Shown: positions 28,344 to 35,769 of the stretch, in pieces
Layout of the letters: every line of letters begins with the position of its first letter
Numbering within the stretch: the stretch's first letter is position 1
Source of the DNA: JBBQFC01 sp038321615
Lineage (GTDB): Bacteria > Bacteroidota > Bacteroidia > Flavobacteriales_D > Cryomorphaceae
Assembly (NCBI GenBank): GCA_038321615.1
Contig: JBBQFC010000018.1
Span: forward strand, 1-51,504
Direction: 5' to 3'
DNA length: 51,504 nucleotides
Made by a program: the position numbers and the translations under genes
The notes under the pieces: model-generated
What the model saw: the letters and a program-made list of their open reading frames with translations, nothing else
Told to the model about the DNA's origin: nothing
The model's database searches: none

Positions 28344-29283
28344 CTTTTTGCTTTTCAGCAATCAAGTCGGTATTGGCCGTGTGTTGCACAAATTGGATAG
28401 CGTTTTCGAGCGCCCGCTCGTTTTCAATTGTTTCCGGCAGAGCCTTGGCAAATTTTACCATATCGGCCATAAAGAGAATGCTTCGCAGCTTATTCATATC
28501 TATCTCCGCAATCCCCAAGTAGGTCAATTGACTAATAATTTGCCGCGAAGTGAGTTCCTGGGCTTGCACACCGAAGCGCTTTTCTAAATATTCGCGCAGA
28601 ATATCGGTGAGTTTGGTATGGAATTCTTTTAACCGTCCCCCGAGATGGAGTTTCTCTTTCTTGAGTTCTTCCAAAGCGAGCAGAGCCGATAGATGAGCGG
28701 GCTGCTCTGCTTCGGGTTCGAGCTCTGGAAGGCCTACAGCAGGCGATTTTTTGCGTCGGCTGAGCAAGAAAAGTATAAGTGCCAAAGCCGTCAAAATGCC
28801 AATTGCACCATAGATGTAAATCTGATAGGCTTTGATATAATCGAGCAAAGTGACTTCTACTTCGTAAATCCCCTGCTCGGGTCTGGGTGCCACCAATGAA
28901 TCGAGTTCTACTGTTTTGATCGTAAGGAGGAAGGCTTCCGTTTGTTGTTTCTCTCCGTTTATTTCGAATACAAAAGGCGGAATGGCGTAATACCCGCTGT
29001 CGAAACCAGTAATATAGAGCTTTTGCGAAAGCCGCGAATTCTCAGCGACGGTGTCGATCGGCGATTTGGAAACTACCTCAATGCCACCCACTAATATTTC
29101 GCCTATTTCTGGAAATCGAATGCCTTGAGCTGAGCCATTAAAATCGAAACTGAGCTCGATTATGGCCTGCTCCCCAATTCGCATTTCGGAGCGATCGATT
29201 GCCGCCTTTGGATTTTGCCCCATAAGGTGGAAGGTGGCTAAAGCAAACAGCAGGGTGGCGATATGTCTGAAAATTGACATCAT
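28336..29283 (-). CDS. Short BatD-like/DUF4381-like membrane protein of the bat operon
   Basis: 315 residues with a signal peptide (about 1-22), a beta-rich periplasmic part to about 130, one transmembrane helix (about 150-173, GAIGILTALALILFLL) and a cytoplasmic helical tail. The tail has the same pattern as BatD's (a helix with REYLEKRFGV, then LTSRQIISQL). It looks like a reduced relative of BatD placed between the DUF58 and batA genes, overlapping both (4 and 8 bp). Function unknown; operon membership is firm. Confidence 0.8.
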   Translation of the reverse strand: MMSIFRHIATLLFALATFHLMGQNPKAAIDRSEMRIGEQAIIELSFDFNGSAQGIRFPEIGEILVGGIEVVSKSPIDTVAENSRLSQKLYITGFDSGYYAIPPFVFEINGEKQQTEAFLLTIKTVELDSLVAPRPEQGIYEVEVTLLDYIKAYQIYIYGAIGILTALALILFLLSRRKKSPAVGLPELEPEAEQPAHLSALLALEELKKEKLHLGGRLKEFHTKLTDILREYLEKRFGVQAQELTSRQIISQLTYLGIAEIDMNKLRSILFMADMVKFAKALPETIENERALENAIQFVQHTANTDLIAEKQKDD

Positions 29284-30155
29284 GCGCTTCGCCGACTGAA
29301 AAGTTTGCGGAGGGGGGGTATATAGCTTTCTTCCGTAGCGATCGAAGCCATATCCACTCCGGCTTTACGGCAGGCGTCTTTGGCACGATTCATCCGCGCA
29401 ATACCTGCATGTTTGTAAGCTTCGCGCACACTGCTCCGATTAGAGTTAATCCACTTGCTTTCGCCCGTTTCGGGATCTTCGAACAGCACCCTTCCAATAG
29501 CGGGAAGTTGGTTTTCGCGTTCATCGTAGATCTGGAGCGCCACTAAGTCGTGACGTTTGTTAGCGTGTTTCAGGCTGTCGCCGTAATCACCATCCATGAA
29601 GTCGGTGATCAAAAAGGCGATGCATCGTTTTTTAACTACATTGTTTAAAAAACGCAGCGCTTCGCTGATGCGGGTTCCGGGATGCTCGGGTTTGAATTCG
29701 AGCAGCTCGCGAATGATTCGTAGGATATGCGATTTCCCCTTCTTGGGCGGAATGTACTTTTCCACTTGATCGCTGAAGAAAATTACCCCGATTTTATCGT
29801 TGTTGGTTATAGCCGAGAAGGCCAGCACAGCACAAATCTCCGTAATCATGGCTTTTTTGAGCTGTGCGCCTGAGCCAAAATTGTCTGATGCTGATACGTC
29901 CACCACCAAGATCACCGTCAATTCCCGTTCCTCTTCGAATATTTTCACATAAGGCGTTCCCAGGCGGGCGGTAACATTCCAGTCGATGGTGCGCACCTCA
30001 TCGCCTACGGCGTACTCGCGCACTTCGCTGAAGGCCATTCCCCGACCCTTAAAGGCTGAATGGTATTCGCCGGAAAAGATCTGGTTGGTAAGGCCCTTTG
30101 TCTTGAGTTCTATACGCCTTACCTTCTTGATGAGCTCGGCCGTATCGGTAGTCAT
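29280..30155 (-). CDS. DUF58 domain protein (VWA-like) of the MoxR-Bat system
   Basis: 291-residue cytosolic protein. The DUF58 hallmark (FSGEYHSAFKGRGMAFSEVR, then YAVGDEVRTIDWNVTARLG) is followed by a VWA-like fold with a DxSxS-type site (VDVSASDNF). DUF58 proteins are regularly encoded beside MoxR ATPases and are thought to be their partners or adaptors. The gene starts 9 bp after moxR and ends overlapping the next gene by 4 bp. No membrane segments or signal peptide. Confidence 0.93.
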   Translation of the reverse strand: MTTDTAELIKKVRRIELKTKGLTNQIFSGEYHSAFKGRGMAFSEVREYAVGDEVRTIDWNVTARLGTPYVKIFEEERELTVILVVDVSASDNFGSGAQLKKAMITEICAVLAFSAITNNDKIGVIFFSDQVEKYIPPKKGKSHILRIIRELLEFKPEHPGTRISEALRFLNNVVKKRCIAFLITDFMDGDYGDSLKHANKRHDLVALQIYDERENQLPAIGRVLFEDPETGESKWINSNRSSVREAYKHAGIARMNRAKDACRKAGVDMASIATEESYIPPLRKLFSRRSA

Positions 30156-30164
30156 AGTTTGGGT

Positions 30165-31211
30165 TTAAGGGACTTCAACCGTATTCAACACCTGATTGAT
30201 TACTTCGTCGATCGAGACGTTTTCTGCTTCGGCTTCGTAGGTGAGCCCGATGCGGTGGCGCATCACATCGCGCGATACTGCTCGCACATCTTCGGGTATT
30301 ACGTAGCCACGGTGGTTCATAAAGGCGTAAGTTTTTGCAGCAATCGCCATGCTGATACTCGCACGAGGCGAAGCACCAAATCCGATCAATTCTTTTAAGT
30401 TCTGAAGTTGAAAATTCTCCGGTTCACGCGTGGCAAAAACCAAATCGACAATGTAACGCTCGATTTTTTCATCCATATAAACTTCGCGCACCGTTTGGCG
30501 GGCCAAGAGTATTTCTGACGACTTTACTACCACCTTTGGAGTAGGGAAGGGGTTCACTCCCACATTATTGCGAATGATCACCGCTTCTTCTTCTCGCTTC
30601 GGATAATCGAGGACTACTTTCAACATAAAGCGGTCGACTTGCGCTTCGGGAAGCGGATATGTTCCCTCTTGCTCTATTGGATTTTGAGTGGCCAGTACCA
30701 AGAAGGGTTCCGGTAGCTTAAAGGTACTTCCACCTATGGTGACTTGCCGCTCTTGCATGGCTTCGAGCAGTGCGCTTTGCACTTTGGCCGGTGCCCGATT
30801 GATCTCATCTGCTAAAACGAAATTGGCAAATATCGGACCTTTTTTGACTGTAAAAGCTTGGTCTCTCGGATTATAGATCATGGTGCCCACTACATCGGCG
30901 GGAAGCAGGTCGGGTGTAAACTGTATCCGGCTAAACTCTACATCGATACAGCCGGCAAGCGCTTTAATGGCTAATGTTTTGGCCAATCCGGGTACCCCTT
31001 CGAGCAGTATGTGACCGTTTGCCAGCAGGCCGATGATCAATTTCTCGACCATGTCGTGCTGACCGATGATCACCTTCTCCATTTCAAGTTTCAGCAAATC
31101 GAGGAAGGCACTCTCGCGCTGGATGCGCTCGTTTAAAGCGCGGATATCAATTTTGTTTCCAGCACCCGATGCGGGGGTTGGAGTTTCTGTAGACGAAAAT
31201 TCAGAATTCAT
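30165..31211 (-). CDS. moxR: MoxR-family AAA+ ATPase
   Basis: 348-residue cytosolic AAA+ ATPase, first gene of the bat operon. Walker A is GVPGLAKT, Walker B VLADEINRA, followed by the MoxR signature ALLEAMQERQVTIGG, the LATQNPIEQEGTYPLPEAQ block and the C-terminal lid. MoxR ATPases act as chaperone-like remodellers with VWA-domain partners, here BatA, BatB and the DUF58 protein. A weak TAATTTCG element lies only 5 bp upstream of the ATG, so the operon promoter is uncertain. Confidence 0.95.
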   Translation of the reverse strand: MNSEFSSTETPTPASGAGNKIDIRALNERIQRESAFLDLLKLEMEKVIIGQHDMVEKLIIGLLANGHILLEGVPGLAKTLAIKALAGCIDVEFSRIQFTPDLLPADVVGTMIYNPRDQAFTVKKGPIFANFVLADEINRAPAKVQSALLEAMQERQVTIGGSTFKLPEPFLVLATQNPIEQEGTYPLPEAQVDRFMLKVVLDYPKREEEAVIIRNNVGVNPFPTPKVVVKSSEILLARQTVREVYMDEKIERYIVDLVFATREPENFQLQNLKELIGFGASPRASISMAIAAKTYAFMNHRGYVIPEDVRAVSRDVMRHRIGLTYEAEAENVSIDEVINQVLNTVEVP

Positions 31212-31420
31212 GCTGCGAAATTAGTTTTCTTCAACGGTTATCCACATCTAATTAATGTGAATCGTCCCTCAATTTTTAACGTGCAAAACAAATAAGGAGC
31301 CATCGCTTTGCCCATTTTCAGGACGTTAAATCTTGTTAAGCCTAGAGTGAGGGCTCGGCTGTTCATAAATTGCAACCGGCCGAACGGGTCAATGGCTTAT
31401 TTTCGTGGCAAAGCTTATTT

Positions 31421-31831
31421 ATGCAGTTATCCGAAACGATTGATCACGTTCGCGCATTTCACGATGCGTTTGGCATAGCCAATGCTCCAGATCCTCAAGC
31501 TGAGCTCAAACCCGAAGAAGTATTGCTGCGCTACACGCTCATGCGAGAAGAGAATGAAGAATACCTCGAGGCGGCGCAGGCTGGTAATCTTATCGAAATT
31601 GCCGACGCTTTGGGCGATATGCTATACATACTTTGCGGCACCATTCTCAAGCATGGCCTTCAGGATAAAATCGCTGAAGTTTTTACCGAAATCCAGCGCA
31701 GTAATATGAGTAAGCTCGACGGCGAAGGAAGGCCTATTTACCGCGAAGACGGAAAAGTGCTCAAAAGCGACCGATATTTCAAACCCAATATAGCCGCCAT
31801 CCTTGAAGATCGATCTCGCCAAAGCAATTGA
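31421..31831 (+). CDS. MazG/HisE-like nucleoside phosphate pyrophosphohydrolase
   Basis: 136-residue all-alpha NTP-PPase superfamily protein. The metal-binding pattern is visible as REENEEYLEAA (ExxE) and EIADALGDMLYILCG (ExxD). The tail KLDGEGRPIYREDGKVLKSDRY-type segment is typical of the phosphoribosyl-ATP pyrophosphohydrolase-like branch that stands outside his operons. It probably hydrolyses a non-canonical NTP; the substrate is not inferable. ATG 31421 (MQLSETIDHV) is preferred over 31370. It overlaps the DUF4442 gene by 29 bp if that gene starts at its TTG. Confidence 0.85.
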   Translation: MQLSETIDHVRAFHDAFGIANAPDPQAELKPEEVLLRYTLMREENEEYLEAAQAGNLIEIADALGDMLYILCGTILKHGLQDKIAEVFTEIQRSNMSKLDGEGRPIYREDGKVLKSDRYFKPNIAAILEDRSRQSN

Positions 31832-32315
31832 AGATGCCCGGCATTCCAGGTGGGCGCTGTGGAAACTGAACTTTCAGCTGTCTGTCGGTATCCCTTTCAA
31901 TCGCCCACATAATATCCGCATTCATGCTATCGATGAAGATGGGATTACGAGCATCATCCCCAACCAGCGTATAAATCATAACCATATTAAAGGTATTCAC
32001 GCTTGCGGACTGGCTACAGCGGCGGAGTTTTGTAGTGGCTTAGTGCTGTTGCGAAAACTCGACCAAAGAAAGGAGAGGCTCATTATGCAGCATTTGGAAA
32101 TCGACTACTTCTATCAGGCGAAAAGTTCGGCTTATGCTCGTTACTCCTTGGGAAATGCGGAATTTCAATCTTTGGTTAGGGAACCGCTTGACAGGGATGG
32201 GGTAGCGTTTATTACCTGCGAAATACAAGTAAAGGACGAAGAGCAGAACTTGCTTTGCAGGGCCAAGACCCGATGGCAAATTAAACGTTGGGAGAAGGTA
32301 AAAACGAAGGTTTAA
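31803..32315 (+). CDS. DUF4442 hot-dog-fold protein (putative thioesterase)
   Basis: 170 residues with the DUF4442/PaaI-like hot-dog layout: an N-terminal helix, PFNRPHNIRIHAI, then NHIKGIHACGLATAAEFCSGL around the central helix and a beta-rich C-terminus. Such proteins resemble acyl-CoA thioesterases but few are tested. There is no ATG near the start; TTG 31803 is the only plausible initiator because a stop lies at 31791-31793. It overlaps the pyrophosphohydrolase upstream and converges on ribH with a 4-bp overlap. Confidence 0.78.
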   Translation: MKIDLAKAIEDARHSRWALWKLNFQLSVGIPFNRPHNIRIHAIDEDGITSIIPNQRINHNHIKGIHACGLATAAEFCSGLVLLRKLDQRKERLIMQHLEIDYFYQAKSSAYARYSLGNAEFQSLVREPLDRDGVAFITCEIQVKDEEQNLLCRAKTRWQIKRWEKVKTKV

Positions 32316-32812
32316 TCTTCCGCACTCAGCTTTTGCCTGAGGGTAGCCATTTTAACTGCCGCCACAGCACATTCCACGCCTTTATTTCCGTGTTTTCCAC
32401 CCGAGCGATCTACGGCTTGTTGATGCGTATTGTCGGTGAGCAGGCAGAATATTACGGGGGTATTTGTTTTCAAGCTTACGTCTTTCACGCCTTGCGCCAC
32501 GGCTTCGCATACAAAATCGAAATGACGCGTTTCACCCTGTATCACCGAGCCGATAATAACGACAGCATCGCACATTTTTTGTTCGATGAGCCATTGCGCT
32601 GTTAGGGGAAGCTCAAAGCTACCAGGAACCCAATGGATGTATATATCGGCCGGCGCAGCGCCCAAATCGAGCAAGGTTTTTACGGCACCGTCAGCAAGGT
32701 TGCGGGTTATTTCCGGATTCCATTCAGCTACTGCTATGCCAAAGGTGAAACCTTTAGCCGACGGAGTAGTGTCGGTAGCGTATTGAGAGAGATTTTTTCC
32801 CGAAGTGGCCAT
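32312..32812 (-). CDS. ribH: 6,7-dimethyl-8-ribityllumazine synthase
   Basis: Penultimate riboflavin-synthesis enzyme joining 5-amino-6-ribitylaminouracil with dihydroxybutanone phosphate. The 166 residues include a variable N-terminal arm and the conserved core: AEWNPEIT, VPGSFELPLTAQ, IGSVIQGETRHFDFV with the catalytic His, and TDNTHQQAVDRSGGKHGNKG. The gene is joined to the preceding TPR gene through a shared TGATG stop/start. No FMN riboswitch was seen, and no other rib genes are in the window. Confidence 0.96.
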   Translation of the reverse strand: MATSGKNLSQYATDTTPSAKGFTFGIAVAEWNPEITRNLADGAVKTLLDLGAAPADIYIHWVPGSFELPLTAQWLIEQKMCDAVVIIGSVIQGETRHFDFVCEAVAQGVKDVSLKTNTPVIFCLLTDNTHQQAVDRSGGKHGNKGVECAVAAVKMATLRQKLSAED

Positions 32813-33489
32813 CAGCCGCCTACACGGGCAATATAAGAGTCGATCGACCGTGCTTCATTGCTCTTAGGGTAATCATCTTTAATGCGCTGGTACATTTTGA
32901 GCGCATCTGTAAACTTTTCTTGTTCTTCGAGCAGTAGTCCAGCCTTTTTGATGTAAACAGGCGTTGTTAAAATATTGCTTGAGTGGCTAATGGCCTTTTC
33001 GTAGAAGCTCAAGGCTTCACCAAAATTTCCAAGCTCTGCGTACGCATCGCCGATAGCACCTTTAGCCACTGCACCTGCGAGTGCGTCATCCAGATCGGAA
33101 TCTTTGAGATAGTCGATGGATCGCTGAAATTCACCCTTCTTCAAATAAATGATACCACAATAATAAGCGGCCAGGTCGCCAGCTTCGGTCGATCCATATT
33201 CATCGGCTACGTATTCAAAGCCATAGTAAGCTTCATTTCCGGCAAGGGCCAGCTCTACAGAGTCGATTTCCATCCAATACTCAGCTTTCCAAAGCAAGTT
33301 CATGCCTTCTTCATTTTTGGGAGCCAGGTACAAACGGGTTACTGCAAAGTAACCCGCGAAGAGAACGACTAAGATACCGGCGACTATAAGCAGTCCGTTG
33401 CGATTTTCTTCTACGTACTGTTCTGTTTTAGAATAGGCTTCCTGTACGTTTACGATTTGCTCTTGTCCTTTTTTTTCTGTTTTGGCCAT
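32812..33489 (-). CDS. TPR membrane protein (YfgM-like)
   Basis: 225 residues with a charged cytoplasmic N-terminus (about 1-32), one transmembrane helix (about 33-53, LLIVAGILVVLFAGYFAV) and a periplasmic stretch of tetratricopeptide repeats (for example YAELGNFGEALSFYEKAI, YIKKAGLLLEEQEKFTDALK). This is the arrangement of YfgM, an accessory of the Sec translocon and periplasmic chaperone network; the equivalence here is inference. It precedes ribH with a 1-nt overlap and is divergent from recF. Confidence 0.85.
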   Translation of the reverse strand: MAKTEKKGQEQIVNVQEAYSKTEQYVEENRNGLLIVAGILVVLFAGYFAVTRLYLAPKNEEGMNLLWKAEYWMEIDSVELALAGNEAYYGFEYVADEYGSTEAGDLAAYYCGIIYLKKGEFQRSIDYLKDSDLDDALAGAVAKGAIGDAYAELGNFGEALSFYEKAISHSSNILTTPVYIKKAGLLLEEQEKFTDALKMYQRIKDDYPKSNEARSIDSYIARVGG

Positions 33490-33512
33490 TGGAGGGCTGT
33501 TGATTCGGAGTG

Positions 33513-33520
33513 CAAAAATA
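33513..33520 (-). promoter_or_regulatory. -7 promoter element for the TPR protein-ribH operon
   Basis: Reads TATTTTTG on the minus strand, an exact TAnnTTTG match, 23 bp upstream of the ATG at 33489. A TTG upstream has a 26-nt spacer, longer than usual. Confidence 0.55.
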
Positions 33521-33537
33521 GACTTTTTTCGATTTTA

Positions 33538-33571
33538 TTGGGAAGGCAACGCAAGAGATTTGGTAATTTCG
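33538..33571 (+). promoter_or_regulatory. Probable promoter of recF
   Basis: TTG (33538-33540), a 23-nt spacer and TAATTTCG (33564-33571), one base off consensus. It ends 10 bp before the recF ATG, implying a very short leader. Confidence 0.5.
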
Positions 33572-33581
33572 CGCTCCGCCT

Positions 33582-34688
33582 ATGATTCTGCGCCAACTTC
33601 AGCTTGTAAATTTCAAGAATTACCCTGGTATTCTGCTCGATTTCGACCCCGAAGTCAACATTTTGACGGGTCTTAATGGTCAGGGAAAAACAAATGTGCT
33701 CGATGCCATTTACTACTTGAGCTTCTGCAAAAGCTATTTCAACCCCATCGACACGCAAAATATTCGTCACGGTGAAGACTTCTTCGTGATCGAAGGGCTT
33801 TTCGATCAGGGCGAAAATTCCGACAAGGTGTATTGCGGGGTTAAGCGCGGTCAGCGCAAGGTATTCAAACTCAATAAGGAAGTTTATGAGCGGCTATCCA
33901 GCCATATCGGCCGTTTTCCAGCGGTCATCATTTCTCCCTCCGACAAAGACTTGATCACCGAAGGGAGTGAAGTGCGCCGGCGGATGATCGACAGCATAAT
34001 CGCCCAGTACGATCAGCCGTATATCGAACTCCTTCTGCAGTACAATCGGGTGTTGCAACAGCGCAATAGTCTGCTCAAGTATTTTTGGGAGAACCGCACC
34101 TTTGATCCTGAAAATCTGGCGCTGTGGACCGATCAGCTCATCGATTCTGGAAGGCGGATATTCGCCAGCCGGAAGGATTTCTTAGAGCGATTTTCCCCTA
34201 TTTTCGAAGGACATTACGCCGCCATAAGCGGGCATGCCGAAGTGGTAAAGCTCGATTATCATTCGCAGTTTTCGGATGGGAATCTCTCCGATAAATTTGC
34301 CAAAGGCCTGGAAAAAGACCGCCGAACTTCGTATAGCAACCTGGGTGTTCACAAAGATGATCTCGAATTCCTGATCGGCGGTCATCCGCTTAAAAAGTAC
34401 GGGTCTCAGGGCCAACAGAAAACGTTTCTCATTGCCTTGAAGCTTGCGCAATACGATTTGATAAAAGCTTCGACCGGTAAGACACCCTTGCTGTTGCTCG
34501 ACGATATTTTCGATAAAATCGATGATGTCCGGGTAGCCCATCTGCTCCAATTGGTTGCCGATCACAGCTTTGGTCAGATTTTTATTACCGATACCCATAG
34601 CGAGCGAATTTCGGCTATATTTAAGGCCATGCCAACAACGATGCGTGTATTTGAAATTGAAGAAGGAGGCCTACTTGAGTCGCGATAA
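33582..34688 (+). CDS. recF: DNA replication and repair protein RecF
   Basis: SMC/ABC-like ATPase that loads RecA at single-strand gaps. 368 residues with Walker A GLNGQGKT (30-37), the GSQGQQKTFLIALKLAQ signature and Walker B LLLLDDIFDKID. The N-terminal LQLVNFKNYPG is the usual RecF start. The last 14 bp overlap the DUF721 gene. dnaA, dnaN and gyrB are not in this window, so the classic recF cluster is dispersed. Confidence 0.96.
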   Translation: MILRQLQLVNFKNYPGILLDFDPEVNILTGLNGQGKTNVLDAIYYLSFCKSYFNPIDTQNIRHGEDFFVIEGLFDQGENSDKVYCGVKRGQRKVFKLNKEVYERLSSHIGRFPAVIISPSDKDLITEGSEVRRRMIDSIIAQYDQPYIELLLQYNRVLQQRNSLLKYFWENRTFDPENLALWTDQLIDSGRRIFASRKDFLERFSPIFEGHYAAISGHAEVVKLDYHSQFSDGNLSDKFAKGLEKDRRTSYSNLGVHKDDLEFLIGGHPLKKYGSQGQQKTFLIALKLAQYDLIKASTGKTPLLLLDDIFDKIDDVRVAHLLQLVADHSFGQIFITDTHSERISAIFKAMPTTMRVFEIEEGGLLESR

Positions 34689-34968
34689 CAATGAGCAAGA
34701 TTTGGGCGAAGTCATCAACCGCCTGCTGAAAGCTTACGGGCTGGAAGAGGGCTATTACGAAGCCGCAATAATCACCCATTGGGAAAACCTGATGGGCAGA
34801 GCCGTGGCAACGCGAACGCGCGAAGTCAAACTCAAGCAAGGTGTGCTCACCGTGTATCTCGAAAGTGCGAGCCTACGGCAAGAGTTAATGTATAGCCGGG
34901 AAAAAATCGTTCAGCGAATCAATGAAGAGATGGGGATTAACTTGGTGAGAGCCGTGGAGTTGAAATGA
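34675..34968 (+). CDS. DUF721 (DciA-type) protein
   Basis: 97-residue protein of the DUF721 family (NEQDLGEVINRLLKAYGLEE...ITHWENLMGRAVATRTREV...LTVYLESASLRQEL). DciA proteins carrying this domain help load replicative helicase DnaB in bacteria lacking DnaC/DnaI. The proximity to recF is a recurrent context. Start chosen as TTG 34675 because GGAGG lies 5 nt upstream; the nearest ATG (34691) is out of frame. A longer frame runs back to 34555 inside recF and is unlikely to be used. The helicase-loading role is inferred from the family. Confidence 0.85.
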   Translation: MSRDNNEQDLGEVINRLLKAYGLEEGYYEAAIITHWENLMGRAVATRTREVKLKQGVLTVYLESASLRQELMYSREKIVQRINEEMGINLVRAVELK

Positions 34969-35023
34969 CAATTTGGACTTACCAAATGCGAATACAGGTT
35001 GGGGGAAGGAATTGAACTTAGTT

Positions 35024-35209
35024 CATCAGCATTACAAATGTAGCGGAGCTTGGCGCTCCGCAGGCTTTGCAATCCTGCGATATCATCGTTAACTATTTTG
35101 CGTACCGCAGCATTGCAAATGCAGAGGAGCTGAAAATGTACCGCAGCATTACAAATGCAGCGGAGCTGGAAATGTACCGCAGCATTACAAATGCAGCGGA
35201 GCTGATGTA
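35024..35209. repeat. Array of 23-nt imperfect palindromes, three of them in a 36-bp tandem repeat
   Basis: Three 36-bp units start at 35102, 35138 and 35174. Each contains the hairpin-forming CCGCAGCATT-ACA-AATGCAGCGG (at 35105-35127 with two changes, 35141-35163, 35177-35199). A fourth, diverged copy is at 35024-35046. It is followed by GTAG (35040-35043) and a hairpin of GCGGAGC and GCTCCGC (35043-35061), a layout like REP elements. The 13-bp gaps between tandem copies are nearly identical, so this is not a CRISPR. Confidence 0.85.
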
Positions 35210-35235
35210 ATGCAGCACATCGCTTACAGACAAAA

Positions 35236-35264
35236 AAAGCCGCATCCTTACGGAAAACGGCTTT
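35236..35264 (-). terminator. Rho-independent terminator of ndk
   Basis: On the minus strand AAAGCCG pairs with CGGCTTT, with a smaller inner stem (TCC/GGA), followed by TTTTG. It begins 24 bp after the ndk stop. Confidence 0.8.
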
Positions 35265-35287
35265 ATAATATGAATAGGTGCTAAGTT

Positions 35288-35710
35288 TTAGTTGACAATC
35301 TCCCTTCCCGAGAAATGGAAAGCGCACTCAATAGCGGCGTTCTCATCGCTATCTGAGCCATGTACGGCATTTTTGGCTTTCGACTCCGCATATCGTTTTC
35401 GGATGGTTCCTTCTTCGGCATTTGCAGGATCTGTAGCCCCTATCAAATTGCGGAAAGTTTCAACCGCATTGTCTCTCTCGAGTAAGGCGGCTACAATAGG
35501 TCCGGAGGTCATGTATTCCACCAATTCGCCAAAAAAGGGTCGGTGGCTGTGCACAGCATAGAATGACTCGGCTTCTGCGGTAGTCAGTTTCGTAAACTTC
35601 ATTGCCTTGATCGTAAATCCTGCTTCAATAATCATATCGATGATTTTGCCGGTATTGTTGGCTTCTACGCCATCGGGCTTAATCATTGTAAAGGTTCTGT
35701 TGCCAGCCAT
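35288..35710 (-). CDS. ndk: Nucleoside-diphosphate kinase
   Basis: Transfers gamma-phosphate from ATP to other NDPs via a phosphohistidine. 140 residues with N-terminal RTFTMIKPDGV, the RPFFGELVEYMTSGP region and the active-site His117 in NAVHGSDSDENA. The frame is open to 35812, but ATG 35710 (MAGNRTFTMI) gives the standard protein and follows a promoter-like TACCTTCG. Monocistronic, with a good terminator. Confidence 0.97.
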   Translation of the reverse strand: MAGNRTFTMIKPDGVEANNTGKIIDMIIEAGFTIKAMKFTKLTTAEAESFYAVHSHRPFFGELVEYMTSGPIVAALLERDNAVETFRNLIGATDPANAEEGTIRKRYAESKAKNAVHGSDSDENAAIECAFHFSGREIVN

Positions 35711-35738
35711 TTTTCTTGTTTGTTTGTAAATTTCGGCG

Positions 35739-35746
35739 CGAAGGTA
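35739..35746 (-). promoter_or_regulatory. Possible -7 element for ndk
   Basis: TACCTTCG on the minus strand, 28 bp upstream of the ndk ATG, one base from TAnnTTTG. No clear TTG partner. Confidence 0.4.
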
Positions 35747-35769
35747 AAGATTAAAGGCGGCGCGAAAAA

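Larger units (their letters stand above)
34969..35287. other. 319-bp intergenic region with palindrome array
   Basis: Between the convergent DUF721 and ndk genes. It holds four copies of an imperfect palindrome, a separate GC-rich hairpin and the ndk terminator. A minus-strand frame across it (34911-35327) gives a repetitive peptide with no protein-like character and is not called. Confidence 0.7.

Noticed and set aside
31212..31420. moxR-pyrophosphohydrolase divergent gap searched for a clear bat operon promoter
   Set aside because: Only weak TAATTTCG and TATTTTCG elements without proper TTG partners were found, so no promoter is called.
35102..35209. Possible CRISPR array with a 36-bp repeat period
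   Set aside because: The whole 36-bp unit repeats, including the would-be spacers, which are only about 13 bp and nearly identical. No cas genes are present.
34911..35327. Minus-strand open frame of 138 codons across the palindrome array
   Set aside because: The translation is just the DNA repeat read as protein (repeated CICNAAV) and it runs through the ndk terminator and stop.
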